Positions 42,250 to 50,519 of a DNA stretch of 50,519 bases are shown here, in pieces. The translations under genes and the position numbers were made by a program. Below the pieces are notes generated by a model. It saw only the letters and a list, made by a program, of their open reading frames with translations, searched no databases and had not been told where the DNA came from. The DNA is from Calocera cornea HHB12733. Taxonomy: Eukaryota > Basidiomycota > Dacrymycetes > Dacrymycetales > Dacrymycetaceae. The stretch covers positions 1-50,519 of the forward strand of contig KV423992.1 in the NCBI GenBank assembly GCA_001632435.1. The letters are read 5' to 3'. Each line of letters opens with the position of its first letter. Position 1 is the first letter of the stretch.

Positions 42250-42726
42250 ATGTCCAAGGTATTCTTCGTCTACTGCCCCGACTTTACGGACGAGGGCGCG
42301 CCAGAGAGGAGGAACAAGGTGCGCGCGCAGCACCTCGAGGCCGCCAAGGCGCACGCTGGCCCCATGCGTGAGTAATACATACCCCATCTCCATACTCCAG
42401 AGGTTAACGAAAGGTGATTCTGGAAAGTCGTTGGTGGTCCCATGGTTGACGAGACTGGCAAGATGACCGGGTCGACCAAGTTCGTTTACGCCGAGTCGGC
42501 GGAGGAGGTGCGTAAGGAACTTGAGAGCGATATTTACTTCAGGTGCGCAACTCTCCCTTCGCACTTCGCACAGCATCATTACTGAGATCCTGACAACGTG
42601 TAGGGCGGGCGTAGTGCGTCCTATTCCTTCGCGGGGTATCAATAGTGAGATACTGACAACGTGTAGTGGGACCCGGAGAAGATCGCCATCTGGCCGTACA
42701 GGCCCGCTGGGCCGCCCAAGCTTTGA
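42250..42726 (+). CDS. YCII-domain protein copy 2 with a 10-nt exon
   Basis: Exons: 42250-42367, 42428-42542, 42604-42613 (10 nt), 42667-42726, giving 100 aa. Motifs: VFFVYCPDFTDEG, LVGGPMVDETG, EEVRKELESDIYF and WDPEKIAIWPY. The 10-nt exon supplies the last base of an Arg codon plus Ala-Gly-Val, matching the SGV-W motif of other members; without it the protein loses that motif. The two introns around it (61 and 53 bp) start gtgcg, share an internal ccttcgc, and end in nearly the same 22 nt (ctgacaacgtgtag exactly shared), as if one were copied from the other. Function unknown beyond the fold. Confidence 0.88.
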
Positions 42727-43056
42727 GCTTGTCTAGGGCGATGAGATGTGGTGTACCATGCTTTACATGTCTAAATCTGCGAGCCGAATGGAAACTCTGT
42801 TCTGTCATAATCGCGTGTGGAAGGAGGTGGCCGATCTACAATCCGCGCACGGCCGTGCATACATGAACACTCGTCTAAGGAATATCTCCTCGACCTCGAC
42901 CCCGTCCACCTCGATCCCTATCCAGACAGCCCCGAAGGTCAGCGGGCCTCCACCTTCGCCCCGCCTTCTATTTTTATATAGATACGCCCACGACCGCATT
43001 CGCTAGCTCTCCCTCTCGTTGCTCGATTCCACCAATTATAACATACATCGAAAACC
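42727..43056. promoter_or_regulatory. Promoter region of YCII copy 3
   Basis: 330 bp; TATATA at 42975-42980 lies 77-82 bp before the ATG at 43057. Confidence 0.55.
42975..42980 (+). promoter_or_regulatory. TATA box of YCII copy 3
   Basis: TTTTTATATAGA context about 80 bp upstream of the start codon. Confidence 0.55.
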
Positions 43057-43486
43057 ATGTCCGAGTCAAAGACGTTCTTCTGCTACCTGCCCGACCTCCC
43101 AGACGCGGCTGAGCGCCGCGCACATATTCGGCCGAAGCACAAGGCGATCGCGGATGAGCGCCGTGCGAGAGGCGAGATTGGTACGCACTTGACCTCAGGG
43201 CTACCTCAGGGCTAGCTGACTGGAGACTACTTCTAGTTCTGGGCGGCGCAATACTGGACAATGACGGAAATATGATCGGGTCAGGAATGGTACTGAAGGC
43301 GAAGAGTGAGGCCGCAGCGTGGGCTGTGATCAAGGCAGATCACTATTGGTCGAGCAACGTGGTGCGCCTGGGCTGCCTGCTTCCATGCATGCACCCGTAT
43401 TAACCCAGGAGCAGTGGGATAAGGAAAAGATCCTCGTCAAGCCAATCAGGGTGAATGGACTTCCGACGGCGCCGGCCAAATTGTGA
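43057..43486 (+). CDS. YCII-domain protein copy 3
   Basis: Exons: 43057-43180, 43237-43361, 43415-43486, giving 106 aa. Motifs: TFFCYLPDLPDAAERRAH, VLGGAILDNDG and a divergent HYWSSNV-WDKEKILVKP. Three-exon layout with the same first two exon lengths as copy 1. It is the most diverged near the third helix (Trp and Ala-rich), so its binding pocket may differ. Immediately downstream starts a long tract of degenerate repeats. Confidence 0.9.
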
Positions 43487-44410
43487 TTGGGGCTCGACTC
43501 GGTTCCGCTAGTTCCAGGTCTCTTTCACGACTACTTCATGCACGGATTAAGACCGCTATTGAAACCACTGTTGGGACTGTTGGTGCCTGATAGCGTAACC
43601 TTTTTCGAGAACTGAGATTCAAACCGTCCTTGAAACTCTCAGAAACTGTGAACGGAACTGATGTGGGACCGGAAACTGTGCTGACATATTATTGGAACCG
43701 GTGACAAGAGTCGATATTGGTCACACACTGCTGTTGGGATCACTGAACTGCCATCCGAACCTTGTGAAAAGGGGTATAATAGACACCACTGGCCGCTAAC
43801 AATTGTAAGGTCGTTGAAAATTTTCAGCATAAGTATTGTGGGTGACGCATGAGAAACCGTGGCTCGTTGGGAAGCAATATGGAAGCCGTCAATGGAGATA
43901 TCACAAGGACTCGTCATTGGCAACTGCTGTTGGAATGGGACAATTAGAAACAAACTGGATTGCTACATTGACTGGTGTCCCAAGTCTCACAGCCAAATCT
44001 TGAACTAGGCCAGGGGAACGGAAGTCCTGAGCCGGTGTCGGTCTTGTTTTACAGCTGCCAGCTGGGTTGCCTCGGATTCACATGGGGTGATCATTTTGCC
44101 GGGTGATTGGGGAGCTTGCGCGCGGCTCCTTTTAGACTGTAAGATGGTTCACCCGCCGAACGCAGCACATAAATGCCGTTTTCACCCCGCACTGCACTGT
44201 CTGTCTCGACCATCTATCAGAAAACCGCGGTCGCTTGTCATTCGACTCGGACTGTACCTTCGCGTTTCGGCTGATTAGTCCCCCAAACGGCGATCGCTTA
44301 CTAATCCTCCGCAACTCGGTCCGGTCGGTCCTTCGCACCTTCCTCCGCTCCGCGCCCTGACGCCTCGCCATTCTTAAGCCAGCTCAGCACGCCAACGCTC
44401 GCACACTCAT
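43487..44410. repeat. Intergenic tract of degenerate GAACCGT/GAAACTGT repeats
   Basis: 924 bp without a gene. From about 43540 to 43960 the sequence is built of imperfect units such as gaaactgt, ggaactg, ggaaccggt and gggactgttgg. The same vocabulary returns at 48985-49260 and 50105-50235. Confidence 0.55.
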
Positions 44411-44964
44411 ATGCTGCTCACCCGCTCTCTCCTCAGACCAGCGGCATCCCTCTTGTCACGTCGAGCAATGTCTTCCTCTGCCCTTCCCAGCAGGACCTTC
44501 CTCATCTACGCACCGGACCTGCCAGACGCAGCTCCTCGTCGCGCGAAGGTCCGACCTGCGCACTTGGCAGGCAACACGGAGCGCATGGACAGTGGTATCT
44601 TCAGTACGTCTGCAGGAGTCCAGATCTCCGACGAAGGGTTGCTGAACTGTCGATGAACTGATAGTGCTCGGGGGTGCTCTTCTCGATGAGGAGGGCAAGA
44701 TGGTTGGCAGCAGCATCGTCATGCGTGCCGAATCTATCGACGAGGTTAAAGCCTACGTGGCCCAAGATGTGTATTTCACTGAGCAAGCTTAATTTCCTTG
44801 ATATTTTTGCAGTTGCAGGTTGCTGACATCTTTCCGGTAGTGGTGTGGTGAGTTGGAATGGTTATGATTGACGCGCGCAGTCTGCTTATGTTCTCTTCTA
44901 GTGGGACCCGGAGAAGCTCATCATTACCGAGTTCAAGGCTGCTCCTCGCGCCCCGCCCTCTTAA
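44411..44964 (+). CDS. YCII-domain protein copy 4 with mitochondrial-type presequence
   Basis: Exons: 44411-44603, 44665-44782, 44841-44847 (7 nt), 44902-44964, giving 126 aa. Residues 1-20 (MLLTRSLLRPAASLLSRRAM) are Arg-rich, free of acids and amphipathic, as in mitochondrial targeting signals; the YCII domain starts after a second Met (MSSSALPSRTFLIYAPDLPD). A 7-nt exon completes Asp-Gly-Val before WDPEKLIITE. The intron before it (44783-44840) begins GCAAGC, a GC-type donor; no GT donor there gives an open frame, and the intron has a good gctgac branch site. Use of the internal Met would give a cytosolic form, so dual localisation is possible. Confidence 0.85.
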
Positions 44965-45584
44965 GCTGTGAAATGTACCGATTCCGCAAGGGGAACAATG
45001 TCTACTTGTACAATCAATTGTGTTGGATGACGGAGGCAATTGACCCCACCCCCTCGGCTCCACCCCAAGAAGACTGAACGTTGGCTGGTGTAAAAGGGCG
45101 TCCGGTGTTTAGATCACGACCACCATGAACCTGCCCAGAGCTGGAATGTCCACATGAAGAGCTAGCATGGGACAGTTGTTACTGCAGAGTACCCGACCAC
45201 AAGAAACTGAAACGAACTGAAACGAACCGAACCATTCACAACCTGGGGCGCTTCTGAAACGTGAAAAAGCACCGCTGGAAGCCCTCCATGTTCGGGTATC
45301 CTGTCAGAGTGATCAATTGTGAAGAACTCCAGGCGATCCTCACGGTGTGGTGGACCTCCAGGCTCTTAGTCGGTCCCGAAAGTGATTGTTGAGCCCAGGA
45401 TATTGCTCCCGGGGTCTGCTGTATGATTGAGGGTGGACAGTGTGAAGCCCGTGAAAATGTCCACTTCAAAAGTATAATTGAAGCACTGTTACAGAGCACA
45501 ATGACATGAAAGGGTATACAGATGCAGCTGATATAGTACAAGAATGACTCCTAGACCCGCACTTCCAGATCAGTCTCAAATCAA
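44965..45584. other. Intergenic 3' flanks of YCII copy 4 and NOG2
   Basis: 620 bp between convergent stops. A short gaaacgaact/gaaacgaacc tandem near 45208-45235 resembles the degenerate repeats elsewhere; no gene recognised. Confidence 0.5.
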
Positions 45585-48197
45585 TCATCTCCGCCTCTTT
45601 CCCCGACCGTCCTCCTGCCCCGGCTTAGGCATCTTTTTATTGCGATTCTTGTTCTTCACGTTGGCACTTGCGAAGAAGTTGACCGCCTTCTTTTTGTTGG
45701 TGGTCATACGCGGCGCCTTCTTCGGCCGGGAATCTTCAGAGTCCTCATCGTCGTTGGCCGGTGCGGCACGTTTCCGAGACTTGCTTGGACCGGAAGAGGA
45801 TGGTACAGGTTCTGGGAGAAGGAAGATAAGCAAGGAATACAGGGCGTTAGAAATGAGGCCGTACCACGCAGCTTGCCAGTCGGGCCAATAACAGTTCCAA
45901 TGGCTTCCTCCCAAGTCAATTCAGGCTCATCACCATCCTCTTCAACTGCCTCGTCATCATCCCTATTGACTTCGTCATCTTCATCGTCACCTTCCTCTGC
46001 GTCTTCAAGGACAATTTCATTGTCGTCCTCACCGGCATCGTCGTCGTCGTCGTCATCATCGTCGTCATCAACGATCATGCTGCCTTCGACGGCCACAACG
46101 GCAGGCAACTCCTCCCCATCGCCCTTCTCGTCGACATCGAGCCACTTGGTGCTATTGGGGAACCTGAGCACTCTGATGTCCTGCTGGATGGCGACGAGCT
46201 TCCTCTCCTTCTTCTCGGCCTTCGCCTTGACCTTCTTCTCCTGACGCTCCTTCTCCTTCTCCACGTCCTTCTCGTCCATCGGCGGCTTGGTGTAGTACGG
46301 CAGCTTGCCGCGCTGCCAGTCGCCCAGCACCATGCGCGCGACGGTGTCGCGGTCCGGCTCGCCGTGCTTGAGCAGCTTCCCGGTCTTCCGCGCCATCTTC
46401 TCGAGCCAGCGCTCAGACGCCTCGATGTCCACGGGAAGGCCCTCCTTCTCGCCGTTCTCGCCCCAGGTCCACGTGGCGTCCACACCGTAGGTACGTCCGA
46501 GGTATTCCGGGCGCACACGGCCAAGCAGTTCCGGGACGTACTCGGACGGGTTGGGCAGTGCGGACAGGCGGATAACGCCCTTCAGCACTGTATCCGTCTC
46601 CGAGTCGTTCTTCGAGATGGGTACGATCCCGGGGCAGTCGATCAGGTAGATCTTCTTGGTCAGGGTGATGTACTGCCAGACCTTGGTCTCCCCCGGGATG
46701 GGCGCGACGGTGCAGACCTTGTTCTTCTTGAGGCAGTTGATGATGCTCGACTTGCCGACGTTCGGGTAGCCGATGAAGCCGACCGAGATCTGCTTTCTGT
46801 CCGAGTGCAGGGTCTGGAACTGCCGGAGGAGGGAGATCAGGGAGCCTTTCCCGAAGGAATGGTTCATCGACGCGTGGAAGGCGAGTGTTGGGGCGATCTT
46901 CGACAGGTACGCGAGCCACCGGGCCTTTGATAACGTGTCAGCACCACGTAACCTAGTAGACAGAAAGAAAGAAAGAAAGAAAGAAAGACAGGAAGAATGA
47001 TGTGTGTCCCAGAACTAAGACAGCGCCCATGTCGTCCCTTTCGGGTAAGCGCCGTCAACTCTACCAGTACGCCGCCCCTCCTGCCTTCTATGTTGCCTCG
47101 CAGCGTCCAAGACGGGCGCTGCTCGGCAGAAGGACAAGGAGGGACCTTCTCTCCCACTTCCGTAACGGTCTCTCCTTCTGTGCCTCCGAGGAGGCATCCA
47201 CGAGGGGTGAAGAGGAGCCCTGACTTGGATGTGGGGTTGCACGCTCGCACCGCAGCAACATGGATCAGGAAACGAGAGACGAGAAGGAAAGGTGAACGGG
47301 CAAAAACGAGACTCAGACTCACGGCAACCCAACTCGGCACCAAGTCGCACTTGTTCATGATGAAGATGAGCTGCTTGTGCGCCCGCTCCTTCTTGAGAAA
47401 GTCCATCACCGCATCGCACATCGTACCCTTGGGGTCTCGCGCGTCCAGTACATGCACGAGCACATCGGACGAGTCGATGACCTTGTGCAGCTCGCCGTGG
47501 ATGCGCTTGGACGTGCCCTTGGCGAACAGCGGGTGTGCAGGCGCATCCTTGTAGTCGTCCTCCGCGTCCGCCTCCCCCTCGGCGGCTGCGCCAGCGCCTT
47601 CGGCAGAAGCCTCACCCTCGCCCTCGTTGGGCTCAGCACCGGTACCGCTAGCGGCGGCGGCCAGCTCTGCGAATGTACCGACCTCGAGGTTGGCACGCTT
47701 CCGCTGCGCCTTGGGGCCGAAGGTGTCGCTGAAGGGCTCAACTTCGACGATCTTTGGACGCTGCAGGGCATGATTAGACCGGTAGATGAACCAAGCTGTC
47801 AATCATTACGCACCGGTGCTGTCCCTGGGTTGGCATCTGTTGCGAGTAAGCTCATGGGCAGCTTGGCCCTCCTGAGCACGACGCTGAACGGATCCTTGGC
47901 CCTCTCGCTGAGCGCATTCCTGAAGTGGGCAAGCGCATCCTGGCTGATGACCCTGGTGTTCCCGAACCACCTCTTGTCGGGCTGCACCCTACCCGGATCC
48001 GTCTCCGCCTCCGTCTTCTGGAACACGGCGGACTGGATGATCTTGCCCGATGCGTCGCGCACGGCCTTGCCGCCCGTGAGGATCTTTGCCCGCTTGGCCG
48101 CTTTGGCATTGCGGTAGAAGTTCTCGCCCTTGACCTTCTTGACCTTGTAACCCGACCCGGGCGAGCTGGTCACCTTTTTCGTCGTCTTGATCACCAT
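45585..48197 (-). CDS. NOG2: Nucleolar GTP-binding protein 2 (60S ribosome assembly GTPase)
   Basis: Circularly permuted GTPase of the YlqF/YawG group that checks pre-60S particles before export. Exons: 48197-47814, 47760-47323, 46924-45865, 45811-45585, giving 702 aa. The N-terminus has [15 protein letters not shown] and [10 protein letters not shown]. The GTPase motifs appear in permuted order: G4 NKCD at 264-267, then G1 GYPNVGKSS at 326-334, and G3 DCPG at 370-373. Residues beyond 560 are strongly acidic with a poly-Asp run from a GAT/GAC repeat (about 46036-46072), and the C-terminus is Lys/Arg-rich and nuclear-type. The second intron is 398 bp, far longer than any other here. It shares a 213-bp divergent promoter with the complex I subunit gene. 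Confidence 0.96.
46962..46989. repeat. (AGAA)n microsatellite inside a NOG2 intron
   Basis: Seven tandem AAGA units on the plus strand, equal to a TTTC tract upstream of the 3' splice site on the transcript strand, where it serves as a very long polypyrimidine tract. Confidence 0.85.
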
Positions 48198-48410
48198 GGT
48201 GTCTCGATCGCAAGGAGGGGTTGAGGGGATGAGGAGAACAGACTGCAAAGGAACGGGCCTGCCTGAAATTTCAAGGCGGGCTCTGCACTTTTCGGTCCCT
48301 GGCCCAAAAGGGTCCGCTGGATGCCAGCCCAATTGATCCCGCGCGCTTCTCTACCCAGTTGGTGCTGATCGCGGGTCGCGCTCGCTCTCCCGCTCCTGCT
48401 CTACGCAGCC
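48198..48410. promoter_or_regulatory. Bidirectional promoter between NOG2 and the complex I subunit gene
   Basis: Only 213 bp separate the two start codons, so the core promoters must overlap or abut. No TATA box seen. Confidence 0.6.
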
Positions 48411-48777
48411 ATGGCCTCCATCTACCGTTTCATAGTGCGCCTACCCTCACGCTCCCTTCCCTATCATGCAAGCTGACCCGGTTCGCACAGCAACGGTCCG
48501 CCCACGAGAAGCCCGTCTACTTCTGGAGCTGCATCATCGGCGCAGCGGGGCCCATCATGCTCATCGTCGTGCCCCCCATCCGGAGGAAGTACTATGTCAA
48601 GCCCGAGGACCCGCCGTTCACTTACCCCAGTGCGTACCCTTCTGTTCCACTTCCACTATAAAGAACATGGATGTTGACAACAGGGCAGTCCCGCAACGCG
48701 CCAGGAAGCCGACAGTGGGGTTTGAGGATCCCGCAGAATGGGCCGGGAAGTGGAACGTTGGGAAAGGCTCGGCATAG
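48411..48777 (+). CDS. Complex I 9.5-kDa (NI9M/NUXM-type) accessory subunit
   Basis: Small single-helix subunit of mitochondrial NADH:ubiquinone oxidoreductase. Exons: 48411-48434 (8 codons), 48491-48629, 48689-48777, giving 83 aa. The family pattern is clear: SAHEKPVYFWSCIIGAAGP leading into one membrane helix, VPPIRRKYY, then DPPFTYPIP. The C-terminal third (RARKPTVGFEDPAEW) is less conserved. For the last intron the acceptor gggcag at 48688 keeps the TYPIP motif; an upstream cag at 48683 would lose it. The gene is head-to-head with NOG2. Confidence 0.88.
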
Positions 48778-50519
48778 AGGGGTCGTCGGGCGCGCGGGGG
48801 ACGAGGATGAAAAACTGTAATTATCGCATTGCGCATACAGCGCGCTCATTGAAAGCACTTCAACTCTTCGACGCCTCGGCAATGGCATGGCCCTGGGTTC
48901 CTACTCCTCAGCCCAGGACAGGCGAGTGGCTTCCGCTCCCCCTCCCCCGCTTCGGCGGCCCAACCCCCTGCCCTTCCGCACACGCTCGCAAGTCAGGACT
49001 TATATTGAAACCATCGTTGGACACCGCTACTGAAACCTTGGTTGGCCGAACTAAAGCATGCCACGCCAACATCCGTTCGAGCTGTGAGAGACTGCCACGG
49101 GACCGTCGTTAGAACATCGTGATTACAATCGGCATTGAAACCTTCAACTTAGCGGACGTTTGCGGGAAACGTTGTTGGTGACCGTTCTCTGAACCGTCGG
49201 TGGGACTGTTAGTCGCGGCTGGCTCAAGACGGTGTTGTGGGAACCAAGGCTGGAAAGGATTGGATTGTATGTATTGCACTCTGCTCTGCTCTCTGCTCTA
49301 CACTGCAGTACTCTGGCCCACGTGAACGCGTCTTGGACAGCAAGGTCATACAACCTTGTGCTTGGGCCTGCAATATTCTGCATGGGCCTCTCCAAGTACA
49401 ACACTAAACAACACCGGGCCTATCATTGTTGCCTTGAGACCTTGTGTTCCATTGGCATCGACGTGCACAGGCTCGTGCACATTTCTCAGGTAACATTTTG
49501 TTGATCAGCAATCTCATCTAGATCTGTTCTTCCAATCATTTCCAGCCATTACATGCACAGCTTATGTGTGTGTATTGCAATCATTCTGTGACCTCAATCC
49601 TCCTTGCCATCCTCCCCCTCCTCCTCATCACCCCGGTAGCCTTCCCCTCTGCCCCCTTCACCCCTCCACCCAAACCTGAATCATCTCCCGGCTCAACCTC
49701 ACCCTCTTCCTCTCTAACAATCCATGGGGAGCCAATATCACAATGCAAGATATGGGAGTCACTATTGGAGGTCAGAGTGGCCCCCAAGTTCCGAGTTCAG
49801 GGCAGTGCTAGTCCCATCCTCCTCCTCCTCTCCCCCCACCAGTGTAGTGCTGTCATCAGACAAGGGGGTTGTGTCTTGTGCATGCCAGTTGGGCTGGCGG
49901 GCTTGGTGAGGTTGTCGAGCATGTTTCACTGGCACTTCTTTGCTTCTTTCCGTGGGCCCGGGACCCTGCCAGTGCGCGCTTGTGTTCTCTTACCAGTACT
50001 CTGCATATTTGAGCCTGCAAAGGGTACACAGAATGTTTTCGCACAGAGGAAGATGAGTTCACATCATTCGTTGTACACCTGCCCTGGCTGGAACAGTCTT
50101 TGGAGGCATCATGGTAGACTGTAAACCAGAACCGTCGTAAACCGTCATTCACTGAACATTCATAGAACCGGTTAGGAGCCGCCCCCTCCCCCTCCCCCCG
50201 AACCGTCACTGGAACAGTACTGGGGCTGGGACTGACACCCTGATCGAAGCCGACCTTGGGAAATGCCATCGGAATCGGAGAGTCGCACGCACGCATACAG
50301 AACAATCGAAAGACAGCTGGTGATACAAGCGCTCCGGATCGATATGATCAAGAAAGCCTGGGACTATGCTACGGCTGCGGCTGTCCAAGGTCCGACATGG
50401 GCACCAAGCCCTCCAGGGCGTCTGCCACACCCCCGTGCCCATCCCCGTCGTCCGCATCTCCCACATCCATGTCCGCATCCCCATCCTGCCCCTCCCTCTC
50501 GGCCCCCGCCTGCGGCTCG
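48778..50519. other. Non-genic terminal region with degenerate repeats and possible transposon debris
   Basis: No gene with conserved features or good splice chain. 48985-49260 and 50105-50235 are made of imperfect gaaacc/gaaccgt/gggactgtt units. Between them, 49260-50100 is lower in GC with T-rich and CCTCC-rich segments and long but featureless frames on both strands, which looks like decayed mobile DNA rather than a gene. Confidence 0.5.

Noticed and set aside
49564..50124. A 186-codon plus-strand frame near the end
   Set aside because: No conserved motif, biased composition, no splice context and embedded in repeat-like DNA; treated as non-genic.
1..50519. tRNA genes, rRNA genes, CRISPR arrays, prokaryotic operons
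   Set aside because: No cloverleaf with intact A and B boxes was recognised, no rRNA-like sequence, no regularly spaced repeat-spacer array, and gene structure is eukaryotic throughout.

Overview
The window is nuclear DNA from a filamentous basidiomycete, most likely an Agaricomycete. It is GC-rich, genes are close together on both strands, and almost every gene is cut by many short introns (mostly 45-65 bp, donors gtgcgt/gtatgt/gtacgt, branch sites like ctgac/ctaac). I resolved 24 protein-coding genes and one esterase relic. Exon joins were worked out by eye from frame, splice signals and family conservation.

Region by region. 0-3.3 kb: one large unrecognised gene with a Cys/His cluster, saturated with 15 exact copies of an 11-mer (AGGTTCAGGTA). 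3.8-4.6 kb: a small helical gene resembling the N-terminal bundle of fungal MLKL-like proteins. 5.7-10.8 kb: three short-chain dehydrogenases. 10.9-17.0 kb: two divergent genes that together make up a 5-oxoprolinase/hydantoinase (HyuB half on minus, HyuA half on plus). 17.2-22.1 kb: a tandem of secreted carboxylesterases, two full copies and the relic of a third. 23.0-26.3 kb: a tandem pair of aldo-keto reductases. 28.1-30.4 kb: a single-pass membrane protein with a Gln-Ser repeat. 31.2-40.7 kb: conserved housekeeping genes (SMC2, KSH1/Kish, a small membrane protein, MPC1, a Dabb protein, a compact MAD1). 41.0-45.0 kb: four YCII-domain genes. 45.6-48.8 kb: NOG2 divergent from a complex I 9.5-kDa-type subunit. 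The last 1.7 kb is non-genic and repeat-like.

The left 26 kb is an accessory block of duplicated enzyme families (SDR, esterase, AKR, oxoprolinase). The right 22 kb is core cell machinery (condensin, spindle checkpoint, secretory pathway, mitochondrial pyruvate import, ribosome assembly, complex I) interrupted by the YCII cluster.

The most unusual signals are: the locus-restricted 11-mer in exons, introns and flanks of the first gene; the split and inverted 5-oxoprolinase; four probable GC-AG introns, two of them at positions where a paralogue has an ordinary GT donor; a YCII gene in which two neighbouring introns look like tandem duplicates around a 10-nt exon; a MAD1 gene reduced to its C-terminal functional part; and a Kish gene whose first coding exon is only the ATG.
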